A stretch of 64,000 nucleotides of DNA from Macquaria australasica (taxonomy: Eukaryota; Chordata; Actinopteri; Centrarchiformes; Percichthyidae), in assembly GCA_005408345.1 (NCBI GenBank), contig SEMN01000639.1, positions 206,487 to 270,486 on the forward strand. Direction: 5' to 3'. This document shows positions 26,014 to 39,204 of this stretch, piece after piece; positions within the stretch are counted from its first letter, which is position 1, and every line of letters starts with the position of its first letter. The notes beneath the pieces were generated by a model. It had not been told where the DNA came from, ran no database searches, and saw nothing but the letters and a program-made list of their open reading frames with translations. The translations under genes were made by a program, and so were the position numbers.

Positions 26014-27000
26014 CAGTAGTTGCCTCACTGCCTGTCATCTGTTGGACGTTGAAGGTGGGACTTTACACAACTGGGAGGATAAATGGGTCACTTCTTTGCC
26101 TGGACTCCACACACCTTCTCTCTTACTGAATGGAAACTGCTTCATGTCACAATTAAAAGAACCTGTCGTACCTCACCAGCTACTGTCAAGGTAGCTCCAG
26201 CTATAGTGAGCTGCAGTAGACACTGGTTGTACTGGGCAGCTATGATAGGTGTGTGTATGTGTGCGTGTGTACTTGTACGCCTATCTTTGTGAGGACCAGT
26301 TTGAGTTTTAGACGTTGGGAGTAAGGACATTTTGGAAAAGTGAGGATATTTGGGACAGACCTTCAAAGACTGTTTGAAAGTTAAGACTTGGTTTTAAGGT
26401 TTAGGTTCAGTTTAGGGTAAGGGTTGCAGTTAGGCATTTAGGTGGGATGGATGGGGGGCTAGGGATCACATTATGTCAATGAGGGTCCTCACAAGTAGAT
26501 GTACAAATGTGTGAGGCAGGTTGTTAATTGGAAGGAAAGATCATGCATTCTCCTTTTCTCAATATTTTACTGAATGCAAGCCACTTATGTTTTCAAGATC
26601 ACACCTACAGAATACAGCTACAGAAAATGTTTTCTGTATTTGAATTAAACTCTTCCACAATGTTGTGTTCAAATGCAGCTTCTGATCGAGCTAAACTGCT
26701 TGGCAAATTTGAAATGGGCTAGAGGGGAAAAAAGATTTACAAGTGGCATGTCTTATAGGTATCATTTCATATTGGCTTCCTCTCATAAATTCCATATTAT
26801 CATTGAGATTATAAAGCTTTCATTGGACTTCATGTGGACCTCCATGTCAATGGGGGCTTAAGTTAAAGATATACATAATAAAGACTGTATTTGTCATTTC
26901 TACTTGATTTAACATTATACAGTATTGAGTGACTCGGTTAATGTGATCATCAGTCCAAAGTTACCATTGTAATGGATACAACCTAATAAAACATGCTCAA
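26014..27000 (+). other. timmdc1 3' UTR with candidate poly(A) signals
   Basis: AATAAA occurs at 26877-26882 and 26985-26990. Nothing coding is visible. The repeat at 26282-26515 lies within. Confidence 0.45.
26282..26515 (+). repeat. Dispersed repeat with GTGAGGACC ... GGGTCCTCAC ends
   Basis: Begins ctttgtgaggaccagtttga and ends gagggtcctcacaagtagat, with an internal ggtttaggttcagtttaggg / gttaggcattta core. This is a known style of fish interspersed repeat. It sits in the timmdc1 3' UTR region. Confidence 0.55.
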
Positions 27001-30000
27001 CTGAAAGAAACACACTGTCTTTTATATTGAGATTAATCAATCAATCAGATGTTTCATCTAGCTTTCAAAGTCAGCTCCTGTTAGTGTGCTTGTGGTAGTG
27101 GCTTTATATGAATAAACAAAGTTTTAGTTATTTTTATTATTTTTTTTACACCAAGCAACAAATTTCAATTCTTCAAATGTCTGTTACAAAAGGGCTTCTT
27201 TCTTTTCCCCATGTCTGTGTTATGTGTAGTGTGCTTTTGACTTTGCCTCTTGGGCTTTTCAACAACTAGGTCAAACATAGTCTTGGCCCCTGGTGTAAAC
27301 AAGATGTGACACAGCAACAGCTGGGGCCCGGGATGCAGCAGTGACTGCTGACATGCGGCTGGACGGCCAATAGAAACAGAATGAGGAACCTTGCACTCCA
27401 GCGCACAGCTTGGTCAGCGATGATAACTTCAGGTAAACTTCACACATTAGAAAATAGCATTAAATGATGTTTGTTTCCTCTGAAGAATGTTTTAAATATC
27501 AGGCTTTGAACTAATGCAAGTAAACACTGGAGGGAAGGTTTAAAGAGGAGAGCCAGTTGGCTTTGGCTGTGTCCCAGCATCGTTGAGTTATGAACATGGT
27601 ATGTTCTGGTAAAACACTTTGGGGAAAAAAGATCAAAACCAAACTGAAAAAAATTAGAACATTTGGATTGGGATAACGGTTTTCACATGCAAATGTCCAA
27701 ATTTCACAACTTTTCCCTTTTATTGTTTTGCTGAATAGCAACGTTAGTTAAACCTTCGCCACAACTTACGACAATGTAAGCAGTATGTAAAAGTTAATGT
27801 TACATTTTAAATTGGGCTCTACTGGCAACTTGTAAAAGTTTGGGATCATGTAGCCTGAATACACTGTAGTCATCCTCTCCAAACAAGACAGGAAATGATG
27901 GCTGCCATCAATGCATTAACATTTATACATGGGCTCTCAGTTCCCTCTATTGGTGGCTTTGTGTAACTGCAAATGTACCCTAAATAAAAAGAAAAATACA
28001 TACAAGATACAGCGTTTACCTCTTGTGGCTCAGTAACATAGTATCTGACATGACAGTATCCTAACGGACTTAATACAATATTCATAGCTATTCACGGCCA
28101 GCATTTCCATATTTCCCCCATCTCCTGTATTAACTCCAGTTTACCTTAAAAGCATCTTCATAATGTTTTCATAGGACAAATTAATAGGAATAAAAATGAA
28201 TCAATCAATGCACACTGGCCCCACAGCTAGATTGGTATTCAAACAAACTAAATACATATATCCAAAATCATTCATAGACAATAGTGTCCTGCCCAGGCGT
28301 TTTATTTTTAATCTGTAATGTGGAACACCAACAGTGTCTTTCAACAGAAACGATGACACGGAGACTTTAAACTCTTGGCACTGGTTTCAGCAAGAAACAT
28401 TCCTCAGCCTTTGCATTTCCTAGGTGAGGTTTCAAAGTCCAGAAATGCTGTGACATAACACTGAAGTTTCAACTACAGCAGCAGGATTAACTGCCTTGAA
28501 AGTGTTGCCCACTTTTCTGTACCATAATATGATACTGATGCATCAAAGCATAACCCAGAAATGCAACAGCCTTCAGGAGTTTACTAGCACAGCCTGCCAT
28601 GTCCACAGCTCCTCCGGTGTAGCTGCTTCTGTCTTCCGTCGCAGGCAACAGCTGTTGCATCTTGTTATCTGAACTTGGACTTGGTCTCACCCCAGGTGTG
28701 GGAAGTCAAGTGATACAAACACACTTCGTGCACAACAAGCACGTGATTGATGTTTACACTGAATTTATAGGGCAAAAGTTGAGTTCAGACTCAAGTAGGC
28801 TATGGTCAGACATGTTGTCCAGCTAGGCCTAAACATCAGTCAAAGTAAATATAAAAATAAATCTAATATAACGACTAAAGAGAGACAGTCGCTTCTTCGC
28901 TAAAGGCGGAGGCTCAGTGCTACCTGCTGAACTGATGCCAAAATGACCGTGACGAAGGAGGAGACACTAAATCCGCTGGCGAGTGCCAGGTTTCTTTTTA
29001 AGGGTCTTTTTTGTGGTGAGTGATAACCTCCCAGTATTGGATTTCGCAGCATGATCTCAGCGGGTACAGAATGATCCAACAGTGACATGCTGCATGTCGG
29101 TGACATGAGCGAAGTCCATTGATGGGACTCAAGTGCATAAATAATAATTATAGTTTTTGAAATGTGTCTAGAGTTGGAAAGACATGCCACATATTCAAAG
29201 GGACGTTTCATCTATAATAGTTAAATACTTTTTTGACTTTTAATTGGATTCTCACAACTTTAACTGCCTGGTGCAACTCTATTACAAAGTCAGTTTCCCC
29301 ATACAGTTGTAGGTAAGTGAAAAATCCTTGATTAGGTGATGCAAAATGTTGATTCCTAGATTTCCTATTGCATTGGCAGTCAGTATTAATGTGAAGATTA
29401 TCTTCAAAGAGTAAGTTTGAAATTTATCCAGTAGTGGGCAACAGTGTTCCACTGGTAATGTTCAGCCCAAAACGATGAAAATGAGAGTCTTTGTAAATAT
29501 GAATTTCAATCAAGGAGCAAGAGCTTGTTTTCAGATTTATCATTTTGGACCTACATTCACTAATGCCTATAAGACATAGTGATGCCAAGGATTCTTTTCA
29601 GATTACATATGTATAGGCTACTATAGTATCTATCGGCACCACCGCATTAAGATTTTTGGTTTGATTTTTTTTTTGGCTCCTTCACTGCAAACACCTCCTA
29701 CAGTGTTACCCAAGTAGATAATTAAATCATCATTGATTGTACAAGTAGTTGGAAGTTTACAGTTGTATATATTTATGGGCAGCAATTGTAGATGAGCATA
29801 TATCTATTGTATAAACCATATAGAAGGTAAACGGGAATAGAGATAATATCTTGCTCTGCCAGATTACTGACATGAAAAGAGTCAGGTGCAGCACTAATCT
29901 AACCTGTCTGATAGACCAGTACACAACAAACAAAAAAATGATGATGATGATGTTTGACTGACAGAAATCCTCCCTGCTTTCTAACTGCCTTAATAACTGT

Positions 30001-30009
30001 CTGTTTCAG
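27001..30009. other. Intergenic stretch between timmdc1 and the ABCC4 relic
   Basis: No exon could be supported. A CCAAT-like box (gccaata near 27367) followed by a short Met-initiated stretch and a GT donor at about 27433 could be a remnant of the first ABCC4-copy exon or promoter, but its phase does not fit the next ABCC4 exon at 30010. Minus-strand open frames at 28487-28690 and 28900-29211 could not be joined in phase (see rejected items). An (ATG)n run lies near 29938-29951. Confidence 0.4.
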
Positions 30010-33000
30010 CTGGTTAACCCCTTTGCTGAACCTTGGCCACAAACAGAGGCTGGAGGAAAGTGACATGTACAGCGTTCTTCCAGAGGATCGCTCTGAAATA
30101 TTGGGAGAGGAGCTACAGAGGTGCTACATTACTGTGATACATTCTTAGATGACCCCAAAAAGTCTAATATCAGACACACCAGTTGTTGTACAGGTTGTTG
30201 CATTTATACCATTTTTTGACTCAAACGTAGGTTAACCATGTCATGTGATATTCTACTTAAGTACACATTAAGAGAAAATATTACTTGGACCATTACAGAA
30301 AATTGCAGATGAACATTTAATATCCACAAATTCACATTATAGACACTACCACTGACTATCCATGTAACAATTTTACCACAATATAACACACTGACCACAC
30401 ACTGTCCAGCCTTATACTAGGTTTGTACCTGGTCTTGTTTAGACTGTTGTTACTCTGAGAAATATGCAGTGAACTCTTCCAGTAATACTCACTGGACAGG
30501 TGAAATTTCTCTCGCCAGGCTCTTGGTCTCAGCAGTGAATCCATGGGGCGAACAACCACCGGACAAATTGTGAACCTCCTTTCAAATGACGTTAATCGTT
30601 TTGATGAGGTAAGGTAACACAAGTTAGTGCTTAAACACAAATAATCTAAAAACTGTCAAGGCTAAGAACAAACTGAAAGCTAAACTTGGAGAGTTTGACT
30701 GCTAGTTGATCTCAAGGCTAGGAGGTTGTTTGGAGTTATTTAAATCGTTTAATCTGAATTTGAATTACTTGGTCAGTTTTGTTTCTGTAGTTCATGTTTT
30801 TTTTTAAAGTTTAGTAGGTATTGGCTAACAATAACTGCACTAACATGAACCTTATCCTCTCAAACCTTTTGTATGTATGTTGCTCTATGTTACAGGCTTA
30901 TGGCATTGTTTTTGGTGTATTTTGAGTGGCTGATGTGCCATCATTTATTTGATTAAATGTTTGAACCATGTTGTGACCTGCAGTATGAGACATCACGCGT
31001 TTTTGTTGAGAACCTTAAAATATGAAATACAGCATTGTTAGAACTGTGCTCATGATCAACCATTGTCTCTAAAGATTACAGTCAATCTGCGCTTCCTGTG
31101 GGTGGGACCTCTTCAAGCGGTGGTGATCATCGCTTTGCTTTGGTTTGGAGATCGGCCCCTCGTGTCTGGCAGGTGTGGCAGCCATCGCCCTCATGATGCC
31201 TGTACAGACCTGGTTTGGAAAGCTCTTTGGCATCTTCAGGTAGGGAACAAGATAACTGAACAAGTACATGGTTGTCTCCAGAAATTGATTAGAAACATTA
31301 TGAAAAATAGGATTATTTACTGATTGATTTTTATTTTGTTGCCGTTTTGCAGGAGCAAAACAGCAGTCCTTACAGACAATAGAATCCGCATCATGAACGA
31401 AGTGGTGTCTGGCATCCGGATCATCAAGATGTATGCCTGGGAGAAACCATTCTCAGCTCTGGTTACTGAAGTCAGAAGGTAAGGATAAAAATAATGTCTT
31501 TTGTAAAGCATAGGATGAAGGGGATAAAATGGGGCGTTCATTTTTACTGGAACCACTGGGACATGTACCCATGTTTAAACGTTTAGTTTTGCCCTGTCTG
31601 TTGACTTTGAAAAATAAATCAGTAAAATTGCTTTAATTTGCCAATTTGCCAATCCATACTCATGCTCCCAACAATGACTAGAGAAATATTTTGTACTGTT
31701 TGACTCAGTTTTGCTGTACTTTTGGGATTGGAGGTTCATCAACAGCATTAGCTTAGTTTTTCTTACCCTTTTTACCCATCAAACCAAATGTGACGACCAA
31801 TAGGATTAGTGTAATTATCAGTCTACATCTCATGTCAGGGTGCCTCTCTAATGGAAGTAGGCAAGATACAGTAGATGCTATTTATGTAATGTGTTTCGTG
31901 CAAGATGCCAAAATAAAATGCTTCACACAGAAACGATGAAAAGATCAACAAGAGAAGCAAAACAAAAAATCCAGAGAAATGGATGTATTTTGGCAATACA
32001 CAACATATCAACATATACTGCCAAGACAATATACCTATGAAAAGGTGATATTTCTGCTTCTTTGAAATTAACAGAATCTAGAAGTGTGCTGAGTTTGATG
32101 GTTTAGGACTTAATAATGAGGATTTTCAGTTGGTGTACTGGGGTATGTGCTATATTAATTAGAGCCCCTGTAATATCTTTTAAGCATATCAGTAAAGCTG
32201 ATGCCATTATGTGAAATGTAAATGTGTATCGTCTGCATAGCTATAGACATCAATCCTACGTTCGCTCATGATGTATTTGTCATTGTCAGCATGTACAAGC
32301 TGATTGGAACGGATCTCAACACACAGTCTTGTTTAGAAATGGTCATACAGCAAAATCTCTGCCAGACAGATAATCCTTAACACACGTGAACCTGTGCCAG
32401 AGGAACATCCATGTTGACTTTCAAGATTTATTGTGGTTTAACATTCTAGAGTCAGTCCGCCATCCATTTAATTCCAGGTCAGTAACAAACATCTTTAACT
32501 AGCACTGAGTCTGCCATAGGAAGCATAAAAAGTCAAATTGACTTGAAAGCAGCATCTGGAAGGTTTAAGTTGCATTTATTCTTCTGAGCTTCTCTTTATC
32601 AGCAACAACAAAAGGCTTTATGGCATTAAGAGGCAAAGATAAACGGCTCGCAGGCAGGTACTCAAGCATGTACACATACACTGATTTATCTTCATTCTCT
32701 TCAGTTTGATATTTAAATAGTGCCAGAGAGGCTTTTTGGATTCATGGGGCTCTTGAGGCCACAAGAGGATTATTGTGAATAAAGTTACAACTTTTTAGCA
32801 TTAAGCATGTCGTGCATTTGTTATTGCTTTGGTAAAACAAGTTAGGTGGTCTTGGAGAACAGCTTAGGTGTTCTTCATTTTTGCTAAACTTTCCTAGCAT
32901 TTTTCTCTTTGTTAATGATAATCCTTTACACTGGTTGCCCAGTAGTTAATACATCATCTCCTATAGTTAACACATCACGTAGGTCTTTCCATGAAACCTT

Positions 33001-33289
33001 CCTCGCTGCTCATTCACTTCAGTTTACAATGTGGACTTTGTCAGATGCTGCCTGCTACACTTAATGTCAACAGTGCACTATGGAAAGAAGGCCTGTTCAC
33101 TCCACAGAGGTGAACCTGAAATACCTGAACATTTAATAGAACACAGAAGCCTCTGCACTACATATGTTTCCCAACAACCAATTTAACATTATTCAAGTTT
33201 TTACTGGCTCAGACATTTCTTAAGTCTTCTTTCTGTTCTAACCTTCTCTTTTATTTGCTGGTTTGGGTCACTTACCTTGAAAAACAGGA

Positions 33290-33650
33290 ACAGGTGAGAA
33301 GGAAATGCAATAAAATGTGCAATAAAATTGCAGGCGCAAACCTAAATGACCTCTTCCCAAGTGTATAAAGTCAGAGCCACAAACAAGGCCCAGTCAGTCC
33401 TCGCTGACCCTGGTCTCCCTGTGTTCACTGAGTTCAGGTTGCTTCTATCTGGTCGCAGATATAATCGTCCAAGATGAAGGACCAATAGATTCAAGAACTC
33501 ACTGGTCCTGCTGCTATTGGTCTTTTAAATAACATTATGTCATTTTTTGTTAATTATTTGTGTGCTGATTGGTGTGATGCTTGCATTACTGCTGGCTGTG
33601 CAACAAATTGCCCCTTGGGCATAATAAAGATGACCTTGAACCTTAAGGTT
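33290..33650 (+). mobile_element. 3' end of a non-LTR retrotransposon
   Basis: A broken frame resembles the extreme C-terminus of fish L2/Rex1-type LINE ORF2 (FRLLLSGRRYNRP, then RTNRFKNS). An AT-rich tail follows, ending gggcataataaagatgacct, a typical LINE 3' terminus. It lies in an ABCC4-relic intron. Confidence 0.6.
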
Positions 33651-36299
33651 AAATGGTGCAACCCAATTTAGTAAAATTCCAAAAGTTCAAAACTAGCTAG
33701 TAGGTCCTTAAGGCCTTATCACACAAATTTAGTAATGAATTTATTTAGCTGGTGCAACCCAATCCAGATGCCTTATTATTAATATTCTGCATGCCAGAAA
33801 GGCTGAACATTAAGCTTACAGTTTAAAGCATGCATGAAGGATAACTGACTGAAAAAAATCTCTGTGCCATTAAACGTTGCAGTAAAACACCCAACAAACA
33901 CATGTGGCGCATTAAAGCACGAACCAAAATTCACTGGTGGTTAAGTGTCACTTAACAGCCATAATTCTTCCTCACAGTGCACTATAACAGAAATACAACC
34001 TCCTGAAACTTTAGGTCACCAAGCTCACTCTTCTCCATGTGTTGTCTTCTATTCCCAGGAAAGAAATCTGTCAGATATTAAAGAGCTCCTACCTTCGAGG
34101 ACTCAACATGGCCTCCTTCTTTGCCAGCAGCAAGATCATCGTCTTCGTTACCTTCACTGTCTACGCTCTCCTGGGCAACAGCATCAGTGCCAGCACTGTG
34201 TTTGTCAGTTTCCCTCTATGGTACAATCAAGCTCACTGTCACCCTGTTCTTCCCCCTGGCCATCGAGAAGTTGTCAGACTGTAGTCAGCATTCGCAGGAT
34301 TAAGGTAATTCTGTTTTCTGTTAGGATTTACCGCAGCTGGTTATATTTGTTGACAACTTTAAAAAGCAAGAGTTGACATGCAAACATTTATCTGGCTTAC
34401 AATTTTGAAATGTCTAGGATTGTCAGTGAGCTCATGAATCTTTCATTATTTCCACACAATTACTTAAGCAATTCTCAAAAGCTTTCTGCTCAAGCTTTGT
34501 TACTGTGAAACTGTTAACTTCCAATAACGTTACATAACCACCAAACTCCCAATGTATATCTTGCAGGAAACAAAAGCATATCATGCAAAACATGGACCCT
34601 TCTTTATGATTTTGGAGCACACAATCACCCTGTTGCATCCAGTAATAATTTGTCTTTGTGTCACTTGAAAATAGATATACATACATACATACACACACAG
34701 GATTTCAGATCAGTGTCTGTCAGGAACGCTGTGTTTCATTCAGTGACATTTGACAGAGATTGACATTGGTGTGTGTAATTAAACCACTGAGCATCTGGAA
34801 CAAGAGATGTGTCAAACATTGATTTAACCATGCTTGCTATCCATGTCAGTTTCTCCCTTTTTTCTTTAGAACCATGTCATCTTCTACTAATTGTGTAGAC
34901 AGATTCCTGAACTGCCTCCAATGACTCAAGGCTATGCAATTGACACCTAGTTGTACATCTACAGTGTTAATAGCAAACATTATTGCTACTCCTGCAGCTG
35001 TAATTTTTACTTTACCTTAGAGATCCTTTTACAATGACTTGACACATAATTACTGTCCTGAATGAATCACATTTGAGTGTGTAGAGAGGGCTAAGACTCC
35101 CTCTTACTGGCAGAAACTAAACATCACATGGAAGCAGGGACATTAAAATCTGTGTCTGAGCATTTAAATAACTCTTGACACCAGAGATGATAACCTGCAG
35201 GTTACACAGGGAAAAACTTTTCATTGACACTGTAAATCTTTTTGTCCCACCATGGGTTTAGAGCAGTGAATGTTCAGTTACACATTACATAACCTACATT
35301 ACATAAATCTTTTCACAATGTCTAAATACTAATATGTTAGGCATTTCATTATGGGGTTCACAGTGTAAAGGCTTGTGTGTGGATTAACCCTGTCCCAGAA
35401 TTTCCTCCTGCTGGAAGAGGTTGAGAGAAGAAACACTGGGCTTCCTCTGGAGGAAATGAAGGAAAACTCCGTTGAGATTGAGAAGTTGACCTGCTACTGG
35501 GATAAGGTGAATATTCTAACCTTAAAGTAATATTTCACTGTGGTCTAATGTCACTTTACAGGGCAGTAGTGTGCTTAAGTAGTGATTAAGTGACTAAATG
35601 GAATACTAATATGTTAGGCATTTCATTATGCATTTTTTTGATTTTCTGTCAGTCTGGACGCTCCATCTCTGCAGAACGTCTCTATCACAGTGAAGTCGCA
35701 CCAACTTCTGACTGTAATTGGCCCAGTGGGGGCTGGCAAGGTCAGTACACTAGCTTAGCTTCTGGCTGATACAGTAGGTGAATGGTTTGGTTTGGGTTAT
35801 AACAGCATACAACCTGCTTAAATAAACACCTAATCTGAGCTTGATTGAGTTTGATTCACTGTGTGTCACTTTCTAGACAGCTCACATAACCATAACATCC
35901 ATGTTCCCAACAGTCATCCCTGCTGAGCGCCATCCTGGGAGAGCTGCCTCATGACGCAGGGACACTGCAGGTCAAAGGTCAGCTGACCTATGCTGCCCAG
36001 CAGCCCTGGGTGTTTCCTGGAACCATCTGCAGTAACATCCTGTTTGGGAGAGAGCTGAACCCCCAGAAGTATGAGAGTCCTCAGAGCCTGCGCTCTAAAG
36101 AGGGTGAGGTAACGCAGTACCAGGCACACCCTCTGGTGGCCATATTGGAGGCCCTCAGCTCTTGGGCAACAGTGGCTGTTACCCACTGACTGTTTGTGCT
36201 TTGCCTTGTCAGTGGAACTGAGTAGGATCTCCTCTGTTTTTGACAGAGAATTGTATATTTTGTCACTAATACAGACATATTGAGCTCGTTAAGCATACT

Positions 36300-36735
36300 T
36301 TTTGGTCAGCTCTCCTTGAATGTTTTGTTGTTAAGAGCACTCCACTGATTTAGAATTGCACTATAACATTGTCAGACTCACGATGGACTGACGTCTACAT
36401 TACCCACAATGCAACTCAACTGCTGACAGTTCAGTCAGAGATTCGGGTGTGTTATGCTAGTAGCGGCTAATGTAGCCTGGAGCCTCAAGCAGAGATGAGG
36501 AGCAGGCTACAGAGGTCTGATTTTATTCATTTTCAAACTTGTAGTCTTAAGCCCCAACCGACACTGACTCAAGTGACATCACTCGTGGCAATTTATCAGA
36601 CTTCACACAGCTCCCTCTGGAGACACTTTATACAACATTTTTCCAGATGCAGTAATACTCCCCAACACCTGGAAACACACTTTGATGTATAACTATTAAA
36701 GGGGAACTCCACCAGTTTTAGAGTTTATAGAGAAA
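36300..36735 (+). repeat. Dispersed repeat 'acattacccacaatgcaact', copy 1
   Basis: Shares acattacccacaatgcaact, gttatgctagtag, atttatcagacttcacacag and cactccccaacacctg with 54720-55080. Both copies lie in an ABCC4 intron next to the LSGGQ exon but in the same chromosomal orientation. They are therefore opposite relative to their host genes, so they are independent insertions rather than shared inheritance. Confidence 0.75.
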
Positions 36736-36813
36736 ACTTTGAATATTGGCAATTTTGTCTCACTTTTTTTCCATGCACATGTTGTATTTGTATTAAACAT
36801 CTGTTATCTTTGT

Positions 36814-36927
36814 GTGCAGGACCTGGAGCTGCTCCCAGATGGAGACCTGACACTGATCGGGGACAGAGGAGCCACACTCAGCGGAGGACAGAAAGCTCGT
36901 GTCAACCTGGCCAGGTGAGAGCACAGT
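36814..36927. repeat. Identity tract with 55642-55755 (inverted)
   Basis: The 95-bp LSGGQ exon of the relic, plus 6 bp before and 13 bp after it, is identical by eye to the reverse complement of 55642-55755. Flanks diverge at once on both sides. Confidence 0.8.
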
Positions 36928-37740
36928 GACAACTATTGTCTCTGTAGGTACACTATCTGGAAATTTGAGTTTCAAGGGAACCTAGAGCAGCAGCAAAAAG
37001 TATCAACATGTTAGGTTGCTTTTGTTGAACTCTCCAGGTATACACAAGTTAGTGATTTTCATGCCACAGTTAGAAGACAGCACTTAACATTTGCTAAAAT
37101 ACTCTGACATTATTGGCCTGTTGCGTTTGTTCTACTTTTCCATAAAATGTCTGTCTACAATTTTGTTCCTCACATTGTTACACTCCAATAAAGTGGATGT
37201 GTGTGTGTTGTCAGGGCTGTGTATCAGGATGCACACATCTACCTCCTGGATGATCCTTTAAGTGCTGTGGATGCTGAGGTCGGGAGACATCTTTTTGAAC
37301 AGTGAGTGATTACCGTTTCTGTCCCAATTGTTGCTCTGTCCCAAATCCATTCCACATACTAATTCTAAACATTATGTACTACATACTAATCAGCCAAATA
37401 TATTAATAAACAGTTGAGTGAGGACACAAGGAAGCATAATTGGCTAATTGGAGAGAACCTCTTGTCTTTTCAGATGACGTCAGTGGAGAGGGTGGTGGAG
37501 TATACGGAGCTGAAGAGTGAAGCACCCTGGGAAACCCAAAAGCATCCTCCTCCTGATTGGCCAAGCCGAGGCCTGGTGACCTTTAACCAGGTGAACTTAT
37601 CCTACAGCGATGATGCACCGCCGGTCCTCAAAGACATCAGCGCCACCTTCCAACCCAATGAGAAGGTGAGACATCTCGGTTTGCATACAGCCACAGTCTG
37701 CTTCTTCAGCGGACCGTGATCCGTCATAGTCTCTGTCTTT

Positions 37741-37920
37741 CCTGTGTTACAGGTTGGTATTGTGGGGAGGACCGGTGCTGGGAAAAGCTCTCTGGTGTCG
37801 GCTCTGTTCCGCCTGGCAGAGCCTCAGGGGAAGATCTACATCGATGGAGTTCTGACCTCTGAGATCGGCCTCCATGACCTGCGCCAGAAGATGTCCATCA
37901 TTCCTCAGGTAAACATGAGC
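37741..37920. repeat. High-identity tract with 47170-47349 (inverted)
   Basis: 180 bp containing the NBD2 Walker A exon with 12 intronic bases on each side. It matches the reverse complement of 47170-47349 with four differences counted by eye, all inside the exon. Confidence 0.8.
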
Positions 37921-38456
37921 GGACCTCCTCTAAAGGCACGACTCAACTACACCTGCATGAGATCAGTTTGGCATCAAATCTTGGTTTTAAATATAAGAAA
38001 GCAGCCTTTAATGTCTTTTTCTGAAATCTGGAAATTCCATATAAAAACAGGAAACATTTCTGCTCTGTCACCACTTTATTGTTCTATTTGGAATAGGTCA
38101 GTGATCTTGTAGCATGTAGCTTTTTAACAGAGTGAAATAAACATGAAATACACTAAAATGTATCAATTGTTTTTTAATATCTTTTTGTTTTAAAGATTAA
38201 ATGGGATGTTTTCCCACCTGGGAATTTAAAAGAAGTCCAGCTTGTGGTTGCGCTGTATTAAAGTGTAACTGTGTTTCTGTCTGGTCTCTGTTCTCCAGGA
38301 ACCAGTGCTGTTTACGGACACGGTGAGGAAAAACCTGGACCCTTTCAACCAGCACACTGATGAAGACCTGTGGAGGGCTCTGGAGGAGGCTAGTATCCAA
38401 TCAGCACACTCCCAAGAGTTTCCAGCTCATATTATTGCGCACACACACTCTGACCC

Positions 38457-39178
38457 TGTCTCCATGTTCCTGCAGGTGCAGCTGAAGCCTGTGGTGGAGG
38501 AGCTGCCTGGTAAGCTGGAGACAGTTCTGGCCGAATCGGGCTCCAACTTCAGCGTGGGCCAGAGGCAGCTGGTGTGTCTGGCCAGAGCCATCCTGAGGAA
38601 GAACCGCATCCTCATCATCGATGAGGCCACGGCCAACGTGGATCCCAGGTACTGCTGACACAACTCGCCTCACTGGCAGTCGATGTAGAGAGCAGAAAAT
38701 GGGTGTGGAAGTACTGTGTGATCAGCTTTTTCCCCCCATCCTCATAGGGAATGTCTTTGCTAGAAAGGAAATGATACATACTCCACCTAAAATGATGGCT
38801 CATGCAGACAGTCATGACCTACTGTGTGTGTACAAGCTCCGTTAGTGTGTGCTGTTGTAGCAAATGTGTTGTGAAAAGCAAGTACATTGGTGCTTTTAGG
38901 TGTAGCTATGTTCAGCTGTATGAAAAGGGAGGTATTTTTCATCTGTAATGAAAAATTATCAAAGAACCTCAGAAGATCATGCCAACAGAAGTGTTTCATT
39001 CATTTGACCTGTGGTACAGGTAGTAATACATGTCTTTAATGTTTGTGCTGTGTCTGTGCAGGACAGATGAACTGATCCAGAAAACCATACGGGACAAGTT
39101 CAGAGAATGCACTGTGCTGACCATCGCTCACCGTCTCAACACCATCATAGACAGCGACCGGATACTGGTGAGTGCTCT
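38457..39178. repeat. Left arm of a 722-bp near-perfect inverted repeat
   Basis: Reverse complement of 44948-45669, equal in length, with only two mismatches seen (38983 and 39056, both intronic). It covers exon 38476-38648, the entire 413-bp intron and exon 39062-39167 of the ABCC4 relic. Both ends of the identity are abrupt. Confidence 0.92.
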
Positions 39179-39182
39179 CTTA

Positions 39183-39204
39183 GGAGAGAGAGAGAGAGAG
39201 AGAG
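39183..39204. repeat. (GA)n microsatellite
   Basis: Short GA run starting about 5 bp after the right end of the inverted-repeat arm. Confidence 0.85.

Noticed and set aside
27360..27435. Possible first exon of the ABCC4 relic after a CCAAT-like box
   Set aside because: It ends in phase 1, but the exon at 30010 needs phase 2, and the peptide does not resemble an ABCC4 N-terminus.
28487..29211. Two minus-strand open frames (28900-29211 and 28487-28690) that together look like a small membrane protein gene
   Set aside because: The first has a hydrophobic segment and a possible GT donor after VILASVQQ, but no acceptor before the second frame keeps the phase without hitting a stop. I recognise no family.
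38621..38845. Identical 74-residue frames at 38621-38845 and 45281-45505 as a duplicated small gene
   Set aside because: They are frames across the shared intron of the inverted arms; the match is due to the 722-bp DNA identity, not to a conserved protein.
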